64,000 bases of DNA, taken from Paraburkholderia oxyphila NBRC 105797. Lineage in GTDB: Bacteria; Pseudomonadota; Gammaproteobacteria; Burkholderiales; Burkholderiaceae. Positions 44,881 to 53,123 of this stretch are shown piece after piece. The stretch's first letter is position 1. The number at the start of each line of letters is the position of its first letter. A program made the position numbers and the translations under genes. The stretch covers positions 1 to 64,000 of the forward strand of contig NZ_BAYD01000035.1 in the NCBI RefSeq assembly GCF_000685075.1, given 5' to 3'. The notes under the pieces were generated by a model, which was not told where the DNA came from, did not search any database, and saw only the letters and a list, made by a program, of their open reading frames with translations.

Positions 44881-44915
44881 GGATGCGCGCGCCGGAAAAT
44901 TCGGCGCGCGCATCC
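44881..44915. terminator. Strong hairpin after parC
   Basis: GGATGCGCGCGCCG (44881-44894) pairs perfectly with CGGCGCGCGCATCC (44902-44915) around GAAAATT. It starts 19 bp after parC. The lack of a T-run makes the terminator role uncertain. Confidence 0.6.
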
Positions 44916-44940
44916 GACGCACACATCCGGCGCGAACCTC

Positions 44941-44964
44941 GGCGCGGCATGAAATAATGCCGCG
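44941..44964. terminator. Second hairpin after parC
   Basis: GCGCGGCAT (44941-44949) and ATGCCGCGC (44956-44964) form a 9-bp stem with loop GAAATA, 25 bp after the first hairpin. There is no T-run. Confidence 0.5.
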
Positions 44965-45059
44965 CAACCCGGTTCGAGCCTTGCATGGGGCCGCAGTAAG
45001 TGATGAAGCACTAACTCCGGCCGACAGCCGGATATTTTTACGAACAGGGAATTTCTAGC

Positions 45060-45518
45060 ATGGGTCACGCGATCGAATTCGCGCTCTTTTTGCATCTGCT
45101 GAGCGTTGCCGTCTGGGTGGGCGGCATGGTGTTCGCGCACTTCTGCCTGCGTCCGGCGCTCGAAGACCTCTCGCCGCAACTGCGGCTGCCGCTCATCGAA
45201 TCGGTGTTCGGCCGCTTCTTCAACTGGGTCGGCGTTGCCGTGATCGTGATCCTGCTGACCGGCGGTTTTCTGCTGATGCAGTTCGGCGGCGGCCATGCCA
45301 CCTGGCAGTTGCACGCGATGGCCGGCCTCGGCGTGATCATGATGCTGATCTTCGGCCATATCCGCTTCGCTGTGTTTCCGCGCATCCGTCGCGCGGTGCA
45401 GGCGCAGAAGTGGCCTGACGGCGCGCGCGCCGTGGGCACCGTGCGCCGGCTCGTCATCGTCAATCTGGTGCTGGGCGTCGTGACGATCGGCGTCGCGGTC
45501 ATGTCGCGCGGCTTCTGA
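45060..45518 (+). CDS. CopD-family small membrane protein
   Basis: A 152-residue inner-membrane protein with four spans, of the CopD-related group. The opening MGHAIEFALFLHLLSVAVWV with GGMVFAHFCLRP carries the conserved HLL...WVGG pattern and His residues suited to metal or heme contact. HAMAGLGVIMMLIFGHIRF holds further His. Larger CopD proteins take part in copper handling; for the stand-alone form the role is not established. It is separated from parC by about 200 bp containing two hairpins, so it probably has its own promoter. Confidence 0.85.
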   Translation: MGHAIEFALFLHLLSVAVWVGGMVFAHFCLRPALEDLSPQLRLPLIESVFGRFFNWVGVAVIVILLTGGFLLMQFGGGHATWQLHAMAGLGVIMMLIFGHIRFAVFPRIRRAVQAQKWPDGARAVGTVRRLVIVNLVLGVVTIGVAVMSRGF

Positions 45519-45850
45519 TCGCTTACTGATCGTTTCGGTCCAGCGCTCGCGGCGCGCGCTGCTATAGGGAGTTCTCAGAGATCGTGAAAAATCTCTCACT
45601 GAGATGAAAATTATTTCTCAGTGTTCGTGAAAATTTCAATCATTGCTGTAGCCCGGTCGACTGCTCATGTCTTCCGGGCTATTTTGTCGTAGGGCGCCAG
45701 AGTAAGTGCGACTGGCGACACAGTTGTGCATCTGTGTGACAACGTTATTGCGACTGGCCTAACAGCCCGGTTTCGCCTCTTTGTCGCACAGGGCCTTGCT
45801 ATCAATCGTACAAAATTCGCGAACGCTATCCGTCCGTGCGTGTCCGTGCA
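45519..45850. other. Convergent non-coding region after the CopD-family gene
   Basis: An AT-richer stretch with two inverted repeats: CACTGAGA/TCTCAGTG (45597-45604 and 45616-45623) and the terminator-like repeat at 45649-45685. The short reading frames here have no support. Confidence 0.5.
45649..45685 (+). terminator. Terminator candidate after the CopD-family gene
   Basis: TAGCCCGG (45649-45656) and CCGGGCTA (45674-45681) form an 8-bp stem followed by TTTT (45682-45685). The loop is long at 17 nt. Confidence 0.55.
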
Positions 45851-46282
45851 TTATTGCTGCTGCGCCGCTGGGTGCGCATTCAGTTTCGTCAGGTTTTCGT
45901 TCAGACTTGTGCGCAGCGTGGCAATCGCCTTGTCCGGATCGGCCGGCCGCAATTCCGCACGGGCCAGTTCCTGATAGGCGTAGTTACGCACGAACGGGTC
46001 TTGCGTTTTCGACAAGACATCCTGATAGAGCGCCGGTAGCTCATTCGCGCGTCCCGTTTCCAGGTACAGATGCTTGATTTCACGCAAATCGTGGATCGCA
46101 GCGCGCGCCGCCATATGGCCCATGCCGTGGTGATGACCGTGCTTCCAGCCGCCGTCGTGTCCGGCCGCCGCGGGCGCGTCGGGAGGCGTTTCGGCCGCGA
46201 CAGCTGTCTGCGCGAAAGCCGCGGGCGCCAGTGCGGCAAACGTGATCGATGCGATCACCTGGTTCAAGCGAGCTTTCGTCAT
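45851..46282 (-). CDS. Secreted His-rich protein
   Basis: A 143-residue protein with a signal peptide (MTKARLNQVIASITFAALAP to AAFAQ). The mature N-terminus is His/Gly-rich (GHDGGWKHGHHHGMGHM), which may bind metal ions. The rest is helical, TPR-like (HDLREIKHLYLETGRANELP, AYQELARAELRPADPDKAIA). The start has AAGGAG at good spacing. Periplasmic location is inferred from the signal peptide. No named family is recognised. It faces the CopD-family gene, which together hints at metal stress, but this is only positional. Confidence 0.75.
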   Translation of the reverse strand: MTKARLNQVIASITFAALAPAAFAQTAVAAETPPDAPAAAGHDGGWKHGHHHGMGHMAARAAIHDLREIKHLYLETGRANELPALYQDVLSKTQDPFVRNYAYQELARAELRPADPDKAIATLRTSLNENLTKLNAHPAAQQQ

Positions 46283-46419
46283 GATGGACTCCTTCTGGAA
46301 AGGTCTGGCCGAGTGTTCGATGCGTTCACTCTAGCGCGGTTTGCGCGCAAAAAGGGTCGGCGTAACCGGCGGTAAAGAAACTGCGCCACCAGGTAATTTT
46401 GTATCTCTCGACCGATTTC

Positions 46420-46606
46420 CCTCCCCACAATCCTTCTCACCCCTGGTACTACCCGGCTGGCCCGGTCCCGTATTACTATCCCGCACCCGTCGGGTCCGCA
46501 GCAGCAGGCTGGCACCTGGTACTACTGCGACGCAGCGAAGGCGTACTACCCGTATGTCAAGCAATGCGCGAGCGGCTGGCGCGCGGTGCCGGCCAGCCCC
46601 CAATGA
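46420..46606 (+). pseudogene. Frameshifted remnant of a secreted Tyr/Pro-rich protein
   Basis: Two overlapping frames join into one sensible product. The first reads HPWYYPAGPVPYYYPAPV. After a one-base shift near 46490 the second reads AGTWYYCDAAKAYYPYVKQC to a TGA at 46604. The second part shows WYxC-x5-YYP-x4-C-x2-GW, the same motif with the same spacing as at the C-terminus of the intact secreted protein at 48473-49393. No start codon, ribosome binding site or signal peptide precedes it, so the 5' part is missing as well. Confidence 0.6.
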
Positions 46607-46981
46607 ATGACATGAAGCGTTTTGCAATGACACACGCAAAGTGGCGCTCACTCGCCGCTGTGGCCAGTTGCTGCTCCTTATAGGTTGCTTCCGGCTGGAG
46701 CGGTTGCCGGGTGGGGCTTGCACCCACTGGGAAAAGCGCCGCCTTTGCACGGCGCAAGCCAACTACGGTCGCTCCTCCGCACGCTCAAAGGGTCATTCAA
46801 GCGTCGGCTCCGCCGAGACACCGGGCCTTCGTGGTCGGCGACTACCAAGTGTAGGGAGCATGCTGTCGATGTAAAGCAATTGTCAAACGCCAATGCGCTT
46901 ATCGAAACCTTCTCTCAGCTAAGCTGACAGCCAGAATTTCAAAGCAAGACAGGCATCCTGGCCGAACTGCGTGGGCGCTGG
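46607..46981. other. Non-coding region, structured, possibly a mobile-element scar
   Basis: About 375 bp with several GC-rich inverted segments, such as GCGCCG/CGGCGC near 46735-46760. On the minus strand it carries GGGTGCAAGCCCCACCCGG, a string resembling domain I stems of bacterial group II introns. No reverse-transcriptase frame is present. Similarity is weak and unproven. Confidence 0.3.
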
Positions 46982-47746
46982 CTACCTCCAGATGCCCCTA
47001 TGAGCATTCTGGGCGGCATTGGCCTGCTCGCGATAGTCCTCTCCGGCGTCGGGTCCGGGGCGAGCGGCGCCGTTGAAGAGGGCGGCGCGCGCAATGTCGC
47101 CGACACCCGACAAATCGCAGATGTATTTGGCAGCCTGGCGTTGGCAACGAAGCGTTCCCCCTTTCGAGTTGATCAGCGCCTGGAGTTGCTGCGCATAGTC
47201 GCCACCTTCCCCAGTGACGCCGGCGAGGGCGAGCTGTTGTCTGCCCACGACCAGGGTCGCCGTGTCGATGACTTTTGCCTGGCCGCGGACGTCATCGGGA
47301 AGCGACGGCGTGTAGGGTCCCAGATCGGCGGCTGGCACAAACACTGCCTGACCGTTTTCGGTGAGGGCTACCTTCCATTTGCCATCTTGGGATCGCTCTA
47401 CCGTCTGGATAGGAGTCCCAATTTTGATTGGGTAGAATTTTGGCGCATCAGCGCTTGGACCCGCGTAGGCCGCGCTCGACGACGTGACCACCAGGACCTC
47501 GGACGCTGCCTCGAATTGCGTGGCCGGGGGGGAGGCCGGCGGCATACTTGCTGCCATGGCCTGTGTGGGCGAGGCGGGTGGCGTGCTCGCTGCCATGGCC
47601 TGTGCGGGCGAGGCATGTGTTACCACTTGCGCCGTTGAGGTCGTGGGCACCGGTGCCGATCGCGGCAGCAGGAAGGCCACGGCGCCGACAATACTCAGTC
47701 CCACGGCGCCAGCGCCAATCGCCAGGTACCATAGCTTCGAAGACAT
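46982..47746 (-). CDS. Membrane-anchored SH3-like / degenerate SNase-like protein
   Basis: A 254-residue protein from the ATG at 47746 (MSSKLWYLAIGAGAVGLSIV), with GAGG upstream. One N-terminal membrane anchor is followed by a Pro/Ala-rich linker containing two copies of a 13-residue repeat. Next is an SH3-like region (VTSSSAAYAGPSADAPKFYP to AVFVPAADLG). The C-terminal 100 residues follow the outline of staphylococcal-nuclease folds (AKVIDTATLVVGRQQLALAG, TLRCQRQAAKYICDLSGVGD, QANAAQNAHRGIW), but the catalytic Asp/Arg/Glu set is not seen. It is probably a binding rather than cutting domain, facing the periplasm. Confidence 0.75.
   Translation of the reverse strand: MSSKLWYLAIGAGAVGLSIVGAVAFLLPRSAPVPTTSTAQVVTHASPAQAMAASTPPASPTQAMAASMPPASPPATQFEAASEVLVVTSSSAAYAGPSADAPKFYPIKIGTPIQTVERSQDGKWKVALTENGQAVFVPAADLGPYTPSLPDDVRGQAKVIDTATLVVGRQQLALAGVTGEGGDYAQQLQALINSKGGTLRCQRQAAKYICDLSGVGDIARAALFNGAARPGPDAGEDYREQANAAQNAHRGIWR
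47532..47609. repeat. 39-bp tandem repeat, two units, in coding sequence
   Basis: Units 47532-47570 and 47571-47609 encode the 13-residue repeat SPxQAMAASxPPA in the linker of the SNase-like protein, a possible site of length variation. Confidence 0.75.
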
Positions 47747-47824
47747 AGGATCGAGCCTCTTCGTTGAATTCGAGCCCATCGACGCGTCGGTAAGGGCGTC
47801 GCGACGACCTGCTTTGCCGGCAGA

Positions 47825-48409
47825 TCAGTTGCTTGACGCTGGCGGTGGGGCGGCCCAGTTACTCGGGGCAGGCGCGGGGACTGCCCAGTTCGGCCCTGCC
47901 GATGATGCCTTCTTCTTGACCTTCGCTGATTTCGTCGATTTAGCCAGTGCGTCCTCCGATGCTTTGATCAACACCGGCACGACGGACGTGATGTCGACCC
48001 CCTGACAAGGGTTCTGCAATCCAATGGCGTGGGTGCACTGCTCCAGCGGCGACTGGGTGGTCGTCAGCGTCAGCGCTTCTTTGTAATACTTGATCGCCGC
48101 GTCGTGATAGGAAAGCCCTTGTGCGGCCTGACCAAGATAGTAGTAGGCGAGGTCCTGCCGGTAGCCGATCTGCACCACCCTGGTCGCGAGGTCGTCCCAC
48201 TGCTCGGCCATATCGAGTGCCTGCAAAGCTGCAACCTGCTTATTCCAGGTCAGCATGCAGTTGACCGTGCAGTCGAGCGTCAGATTGCCTGCTTTCAGAT
48301 CGTTGTAAATCTTGGCATGGATTTCCGGTGTCATCGTGTCGAACTTCTCGGCACAAGCAGACAGAAGCAACGCGGACATCGACAGGATAAGAATTCTATG
48401 TATCCGCAT
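47825..48409 (-). CDS. Lipoprotein with TPR-like helices
   Basis: A 194-residue lipoprotein. The signal MRIHRILILSMSALLLSAC ends in a good lipobox (LSAC). The mature part has helical repeats (WNKQVAALQALDMAEQWDDL, YYYLGQAAQGLSYHDAAIKY) like Sel1/TPR proteins, paired Cys (LDCTVNCML, EQCTHAIGLQNPCQG) that may form disulfides, and a tail with the repeat NWAxPxPAxSN. No function is known. It is 78 bp from the SNase-like gene and 63 bp from the upstream secreted-protein gene, so the three may be one transcript. Confidence 0.82.
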   Translation of the reverse strand: MRIHRILILSMSALLLSACAEKFDTMTPEIHAKIYNDLKAGNLTLDCTVNCMLTWNKQVAALQALDMAEQWDDLATRVVQIGYRQDLAYYYLGQAAQGLSYHDAAIKYYKEALTLTTTQSPLEQCTHAIGLQNPCQGVDITSVVPVLIKASEDALAKSTKSAKVKKKASSAGPNWAVPAPAPSNWAAPPPASSN

Positions 48410-48472
48410 CTTGGTCTCCCAGTTAGAGCGGGTTCTGATGGGCGCATCAGACCCAGACGCCTTCCTTTGAAT

Positions 48473-49393
48473 TCATTGGGCAGTGGCGGTGTCATTGCGG
48501 TTCAGCGGCGGCACATCCTGGGTCCGTGTCCAGCCAACTGGGCACGCAGCAAGGTCCGGGTAGTAACCGGCAGGGTCGGCACAGCGATACCAACCAGGCG
48601 GTGGTGCCGGCAGAGGAGGGAATGCCGGCGCCACAGTCAAGGGCGTGGCAATCACGACTTCCTCGTGGACAACCAGTGGCGCGACAACCATTGGATAGGG
48701 GTAGACCGGATCTGGATATTCATACCAGACGCCGTCCACATCCCACCACCAGCCGTGACGTCCGTAATGCCAGCCGTCGTGCCAACGGCCACGGTGCCAG
48801 GCTGCCCGCTCGCGTTCGTTGAACTCCCTTACGTCGCGGGTGTGGAAGTCATGTTCGTGTGCATGGACGAAGTCGCGCTCGCTTTGGATGTCCCGATGCT
48901 CCTGAACTTGAGCGATTTCCCGCTCGCGGGAAGCTGCGGCCGCTGTGGCGGCACCGCCACCGACCATCGCGTTATTGTGCAGTTCATGTCCGACACGGCC
49001 GGCCTCATTCAGGTGCTCAGCCTCCATCCGTCCTTCTGCGTGTGGTTCCTTATGAGACGCATTCCCTGTGTTCGCATGTGCCGGGACATTGGCGGCACGC
49101 GCACTACCCGGAACATGAGCTGCGGAGAGATTGCCTGGAACGTGAGCTGCAGAGAGATTGCTTGGGACGTGAGCCGCCTGTGGGCTTCCTGGTACATGCG
49201 GACCGGCGCTAGCGCCTGGCAGATGTACACCCGCTTGGCCTGGTTGCGCCGGCCTCGCCATCATTGGTGCCGCAGGAGCCCTGGGCGCCGGCGCAGGTGG
49301 TTTCTTCTCGGCGGCATAAGCGGATGGCGCCAAGGCTCCCGAAGCAATCGCAAAGCCAGCAGTGAGCAGGATGGATTTCAGCTTCCCCATCAT
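48473..49393 (-). CDS. Secreted repeat protein with C-terminal WYxC/YYP/CxxGW motif
   Basis: A 306-residue protein with a signal peptide (MMGKLKSILLTAGFAIASGA, cleaved near AYAAE). A Pro/Ala-rich part leads into 9-residue repeats of the form AAHVPxNLS. A charged helical stretch (ASREREIAQVQEHRDIQSER) and an aromatic block (HDGWHYGRHGWWWDVDGVWY) follow. The C-terminus has WYxC-x5-YYP-x4-C-x2-GW, whose two Cys probably form a disulfide; the same motif occurs in the remnant at 46420-46606. The start has GGAG upstream. It is expected in the periplasm or on the outer surface. Function unknown. Confidence 0.8.
   Translation of the reverse strand: MMGKLKSILLTAGFAIASGALAPSAYAAEKKPPAPAPRAPAAPMMARPAQPGQAGVHLPGASAGPHVPGSPQAAHVPSNLSAAHVPGNLSAAHVPGSARAANVPAHANTGNASHKEPHAEGRMEAEHLNEAGRVGHELHNNAMVGGGAATAAAASREREIAQVQEHRDIQSERDFVHAHEHDFHTRDVREFNERERAAWHRGRWHDGWHYGRHGWWWDVDGVWYEYPDPVYPYPMVVAPLVVHEEVVIATPLTVAPAFPPLPAPPPGWYRCADPAGYYPDLAACPVGWTRTQDVPPLNRNDTATAQ
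49112..49192. repeat. 27-bp tandem repeat, three units, in coding sequence
   Basis: Units 49112-49138, 49139-49165 and 49166-49192 encode the 9-residue AAHVPGNLS-type repeats of the secreted protein. The first two differ at only three or so bases. Confidence 0.75.
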
Positions 49394-50155
49394 TCGAACT
49401 CCGATACGCAGTTCGCCCCACTCGACCAGCCTTCAGTCGAGAACCTTGTCGTGCATAGTGACGTAGCCTCAATCAGGAAACGCCCGGGATCAGGGGCTGC
49501 GCGTCTGCAAGTTACTTGCGCCTCGTGATTCGTAGCAACATTCGCAAGACGTTCAATCGAATGGCCTGTCAACGCCCGTTACCAGCGCCCAACCAACGCA
49601 GCGTCGCACCTTGTTGCGCCTACTACGAAGATAGATGACCGGGGGGAAGGGCACCGTAAGTGCTTTTCCGCATGAGCTTCGCTTCCGTAGCGTGCGAAGG
49701 CGCCTATTCAGACAGCGTCGTCATTTGCTAAATGCGCAAGACCAGCGCTTATCTGGCCTTTCAATACAAGTACGACGGCGTAAGCGCGCTTGAAGAATAC
49801 TACTGTGCGAACACGCGCGGCCAAGTTACGTTCCGCGGACAATTGTCTCGCTTCAAGGGAACACCCGTTGGTTCCAGGCCCAGGTCGCGCACCAAAGTGG
49901 TCACTCAGAGGGCAGCGGATTCGTCGCGCCGCGAACGTTCGCAACCGCCGATTACGGGGAATGACATGACGGCACGGATGGCTGCGGTACCTTGGAATCT
50001 GCCCGTGATGCGATGCTGTGTCGAACGGCACAAGTGGGTCGCGAGCGTCCAGTCGCGACCCGCTGCCGCCTGGGCGGCGACGGTCCTCCTCGAACTGTTG
50101 CGCCGGCGCGAAACCGCACCGGCGCGGGGCGATGATCCTCGACAGGCGACGGAGT
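49394..50155. other. Non-coding region between secreted-protein gene and rdgC
   Basis: About 760 bp. Reading frames on both strands near 49708-50256 mirror each other and overlap the rdgC end, with no family features or good ribosome binding site. Nothing else was recognised. The length suggests a lost gene. Confidence 0.4.
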
Positions 50156-51079
50156 TCAGGCTGCTGCCGCCTGATGCGTCGCGTCGTGTTGATCGCCGCC
50201 CAGGATATCAACAAGATTGGCCAACATCCGCCCCAATTCACCCGTCATCAGCGTGACATCTGACTCGAAGCGTTCGTCGTCGTTTTGCGCGGTGGGATCG
50301 GCCGCCTCCTTGATCACGTCGAGCGGTGTGACACGCTTGATTGTCAGCGACGGCGTCAGTACGAAGGAGACCCGGTCGTCCCAGGTCATCGCGAGGCGCA
50401 TGCATTGTTTGCCGGCTTCGATGTGCCGGCGCATGTCGTTCGCTTCGAGCGCGTGGCCGACGTATCGCACCGTGGCGCCGCCTTCGCCGCTCGAGCGCAA
50501 CTCGGCGTCCTGGTCCACGGTGAAGCCACCCGGCGCCTCGCCGGACATCAGCCAATCCGTCATCGCGGCGACCGGAGAAAGCGCCACGCGAACGCCGGCG
50601 AGCGGCAACTGGTCGATCGATTTCACGAGCAGGCCGCGAACGTCATCGGCAAGCGCCTGCGCAGCCGCATCGATGACGAGCCAGCCATTCGCCGTATCGA
50701 TCCAGACGCGGGTATCGCGCCGAATGGTGAACGCGCGCGGCAGCAGTTCATCGGTAACCTGCTCCTTGAGTTCGCGCAGTTGTTTTCGCCCCAGCTTGAA
50801 GCCCTGCTGCTCCTCGACTTCAAGCGCCCGGGCCTTGGTCACCTGATTGACGACCGACGCCGGGAGCAGCTTCTTTTCGGCACGAAACACGAGAAGCATC
50901 TGCCGGTTGGTCGAATACACGAGCGAGCCGTCGTCGCGCGGCGATGCCCATCCGAAGCTCTGCATCTCGACGCTGTTGCCCGGCTGAAACGCGTGGGGCG
51001 TCAGCCATTTTTCCATCTGATCGGGGGTAACGGCCCAAGGTGCCGGAAGACGATGAAGCTGAAGATTTTTGAACCACAT
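50156..51079 (-). CDS. rdgC: Recombination-associated protein RdgC
   Basis: A 307-residue nucleoid DNA-binding protein that forms a ring around DNA and limits RecA activity. The start at 51079, MWFKNLQLHRLPAPWAVTPD, is the family start. Core features LQSFGW-type MQSFGWASP, EKKLLPASVVNQ and FKLGRKQLRELKEQV are intact, as is the C-terminal EGELG-like MTGELGRMLANLVDILGG. The frame extends to 51166, but the extra residues are not family-like. It is a single gene bordering an accessory stretch. Confidence 0.95.
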   Translation of the reverse strand: MWFKNLQLHRLPAPWAVTPDQMEKWLTPHAFQPGNSVEMQSFGWASPRDDGSLVYSTNRQMLLVFRAEKKLLPASVVNQVTKARALEVEEQQGFKLGRKQLRELKEQVTDELLPRAFTIRRDTRVWIDTANGWLVIDAAAQALADDVRGLLVKSIDQLPLAGVRVALSPVAAMTDWLMSGEAPGGFTVDQDAELRSSGEGGATVRYVGHALEANDMRRHIEAGKQCMRLAMTWDDRVSFVLTPSLTIKRVTPLDVIKEAADPTAQNDDERFESDVTLMTGELGRMLANLVDILGGDQHDATHQAAAA

Positions 51080-51519
51080 GGGAGTACGGGCAAAGCGCAC
51101 CATTCTAGATGACGGTGACGCTTCCCGGCCACTTACGGTCACCGAGAACAATCCGCGCGTCGACACCTGAGCGCCCGATGAGCCCTTTCAACGGGTCATT
51201 CAATCGAATGAAACCGTGGGCGGTGCCGAGTTCACGAAAATGCAGCCAGAAGAGAATAATGCGCCCGTGCGCATCACAGCGAGCTTTCCAGGCGTCGGCG
51301 ATCTATATGTCGATAGCGGGAAAGCGCAATGACCGATAGCAAACATTCCTAGAGTAAGCCCTCAATTCGCGGCCTCATACCGCAGCCCCCGGATGCTGCT
51401 CCGCCTTATTCTAATCGTGAGCACGCTTATCAATTTTCATCTATCGAGTAGCGGATCATGTAAGCCCGCAAAACCAGGTTAGTGCTCCCGCCACGATACC
51501 AAGCCGGAGTCAGCCCACC
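51080..51519. other. Divergent non-coding region upstream of rdgC
   Basis: About 440 bp, with base composition falling toward the accessory stretch on the right. No coding frame, tRNA or clear repeat was seen. Confidence 0.4.
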
Positions 51520-52386
51520 ATGCCCCAGAGATTTGTTGCCATTGACTTTGAAACCGCGAATGCCGATCTGGCCAGTATTTGCCAGGTCGGCCTTGTCACA
51601 TTCGAAGACGGCAAAGTCATAGATAGTTGGGGATCGCTCGTCGACCCGCAGGACTATTTCGACGACATCAACATGGCGATTCACGGAATTGATAGAGCCA
51701 CCGTTGCGGGTTCGCCTACTTTTACGGAGCTTTTCGACGAGATCCGTAGTCGCCTGGAAGACCAGATCGTCGTCAGCCATACGTCATTTGACCGGACAGC
51801 TCTACTCCAGGCGGCGGCAAAGCATGGCCTGGCGCCCGTTTCATCACGGTGGCTCGATTCAGCCCGGGTTGTTCGTCGAGCCTGGTCGCAATGGTCACGC
51901 AAGGGTTACGGCCTAACCAACGTCTGTGAACATCTGGGCATAGCATTCGTTGCCCACGACGCGGTTGAGGACGCACGCGCTTCCGGGGAAGTTCTCCTTC
52001 AGGCGATCAGAGCGACGGGAATCGGCCTCGAACAATGGCTGGAGCGCGCCGTGAAGCCAATCACCCCAGTTCACTGTGCACCATCGATTGCGATGGACGG
52101 AAATCCGGACGGTGTGCTTGCAGGGGAAGAAATTGTTTTTACGGGTGCGCTAGCGCTGCCACGTCGCGAGGCTGCGGCACTTGCTGCGACCGCTGGATGC
52201 GATGTAGCAGCCAATGTGCGGAAGACGACGACGCTTTTGGTCGTCGGCGATCTGGATATCCTGAAGCTGGCAGGACACACCAAAAGCATCAAGCAGAGAA
52301 AGGCCGAGGAGTGGATCTCAAAGGGTCACGCGATACGAATTCTGAAGGAAAGTGACTTCATCAAGATGGTCGATCTCCGCGAATAA
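51520..52386 (+). CDS. DEDDh exonuclease-BRCT protein
   Basis: A 288-residue protein. Residues 1-175 are a DnaQ-like 3'-5' exonuclease with D9 and E11 (AIDFETANADLAS), the ExoII Asp (HTSFDRTALL) and the DEDDh His-Asp pair (HDAVEDARASG). Residues about 210-288 form a BRCT domain (EEIVFTGALALPRREAAALA), like that of NAD-dependent DNA ligase, likely for binding nicked or phosphorylated ends. Base composition is lower in GC than in neighbours, and flanking genes are broken or hypothetical, suggesting transfer. A role in DNA repair or nucleic-acid defence is possible; no partner gene is evident. Confidence 0.88.
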   Translation: MPQRFVAIDFETANADLASICQVGLVTFEDGKVIDSWGSLVDPQDYFDDINMAIHGIDRATVAGSPTFTELFDEIRSRLEDQIVVSHTSFDRTALLQAAAKHGLAPVSSRWLDSARVVRRAWSQWSRKGYGLTNVCEHLGIAFVAHDAVEDARASGEVLLQAIRATGIGLEQWLERAVKPITPVHCAPSIAMDGNPDGVLAGEEIVFTGALALPRREAAALAATAGCDVAANVRKTTTLLVVGDLDILKLAGHTKSIKQRKAEEWISKGHAIRILKESDFIKMVDLRE

Positions 52387-52493
52387 GAATGGCGGTCGTC
52401 TCAGAGAATCGCACGAGCTTTTCACCGCCGAAAATGATGCCGTTCTCGGATACCGAACGACGTAGCCATAGAAAGCATTTGACCGCCTGTATC

Positions 52494-53123
52494 TCAATGG
52501 CTACTCCACCCCGAGAAATGGCAGAGCAAACCGAAGTTTGAAGGCAATCTGACCGGCGATGACTCTGCGAACCATGTGAGAAAGCGCTTCATTTGCGCCG
52601 GCACGTCCCTGGACGGCGGCGCCTCGTAATGCACTTCCTCACGACCTGGCGTGTCGCTCACGATCTGCATCGGATCGTCATGGTCGCGATATCGGCCGAC
52701 GGCGATTCGGTGAATGCCGGACGTGCCACCGGGGAACAGCGCAGATTGCCAGCGGCACAAGCGGTCCTCATCGAGGGGCAAATCAAACGCTGTCGTGGCA
52801 TCACTGATGACCTCGACAAGGCCATCAACCTGGCGGTCGAAAGGTCCCGACGTTGTCAGTCCGAGTCGCCGCATCACGGACGACCGAACAACATCGAGCG
52901 GCAACCGCACCCCTTCTATGGCGGCCGTGGCAAGCACCTCATCCGATAGCGCATCCAGTGCGACTTGGCTCGTACTACCAAGGCCGATGGCCATGGCCTT
53001 ACCTTCGACCACGCCGTGCATCCTGTAGGCCTCTGCCAGATCAGGTGCGGTCATCTGCGCGTCGTAGGTGAAGTCTGGCCATTCGTCACGACGCCATGTT
53101 TGCGGAGAAGAATCCGACCGCAT
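52494..53123 (-). pseudogene. Truncated Fic-family gene (DUF4172 part only)
   Basis: A 209-residue frame whose first 190 or so residues match the N-terminal DUF4172 domain of Fic proteins: WRRDEWPDFTYDAQMTAPDL, AMAIGLGSTSQVALDALSDE, FPGGTSGIHRIAVGRYRDHD, QIVSDTPGREEVHYEAPPSR. Just after AQMKRFLTWF, where the Fic catalytic domain with HPFxxGNGR should begin, the sequence changes to an unrelated tail and stops. Intact proteins have about 370 residues. Without the HPF motif no AMP-transfer is possible, so it is a broken gene in the accessory stretch. Confidence 0.8.

Noticed and set aside
45570..45580. A phage T7 promoter-like string (TATAGGGAG)
   Set aside because: It is too short to be meaningful, and no phage polymerase gene is present.
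46341..46762. Longer frames across the remnant at 46420-46606
   Set aside because: They either use a TTG start with no ribosome binding site or run antisense; none includes the full motif in one frame, so the locus is called a remnant.
49708..50256. Overlapping frames of about 175 residues on both strands near rdgC
   Set aside because: They mirror one another, have no domain features, and their ends overlap the rdgC coding region.
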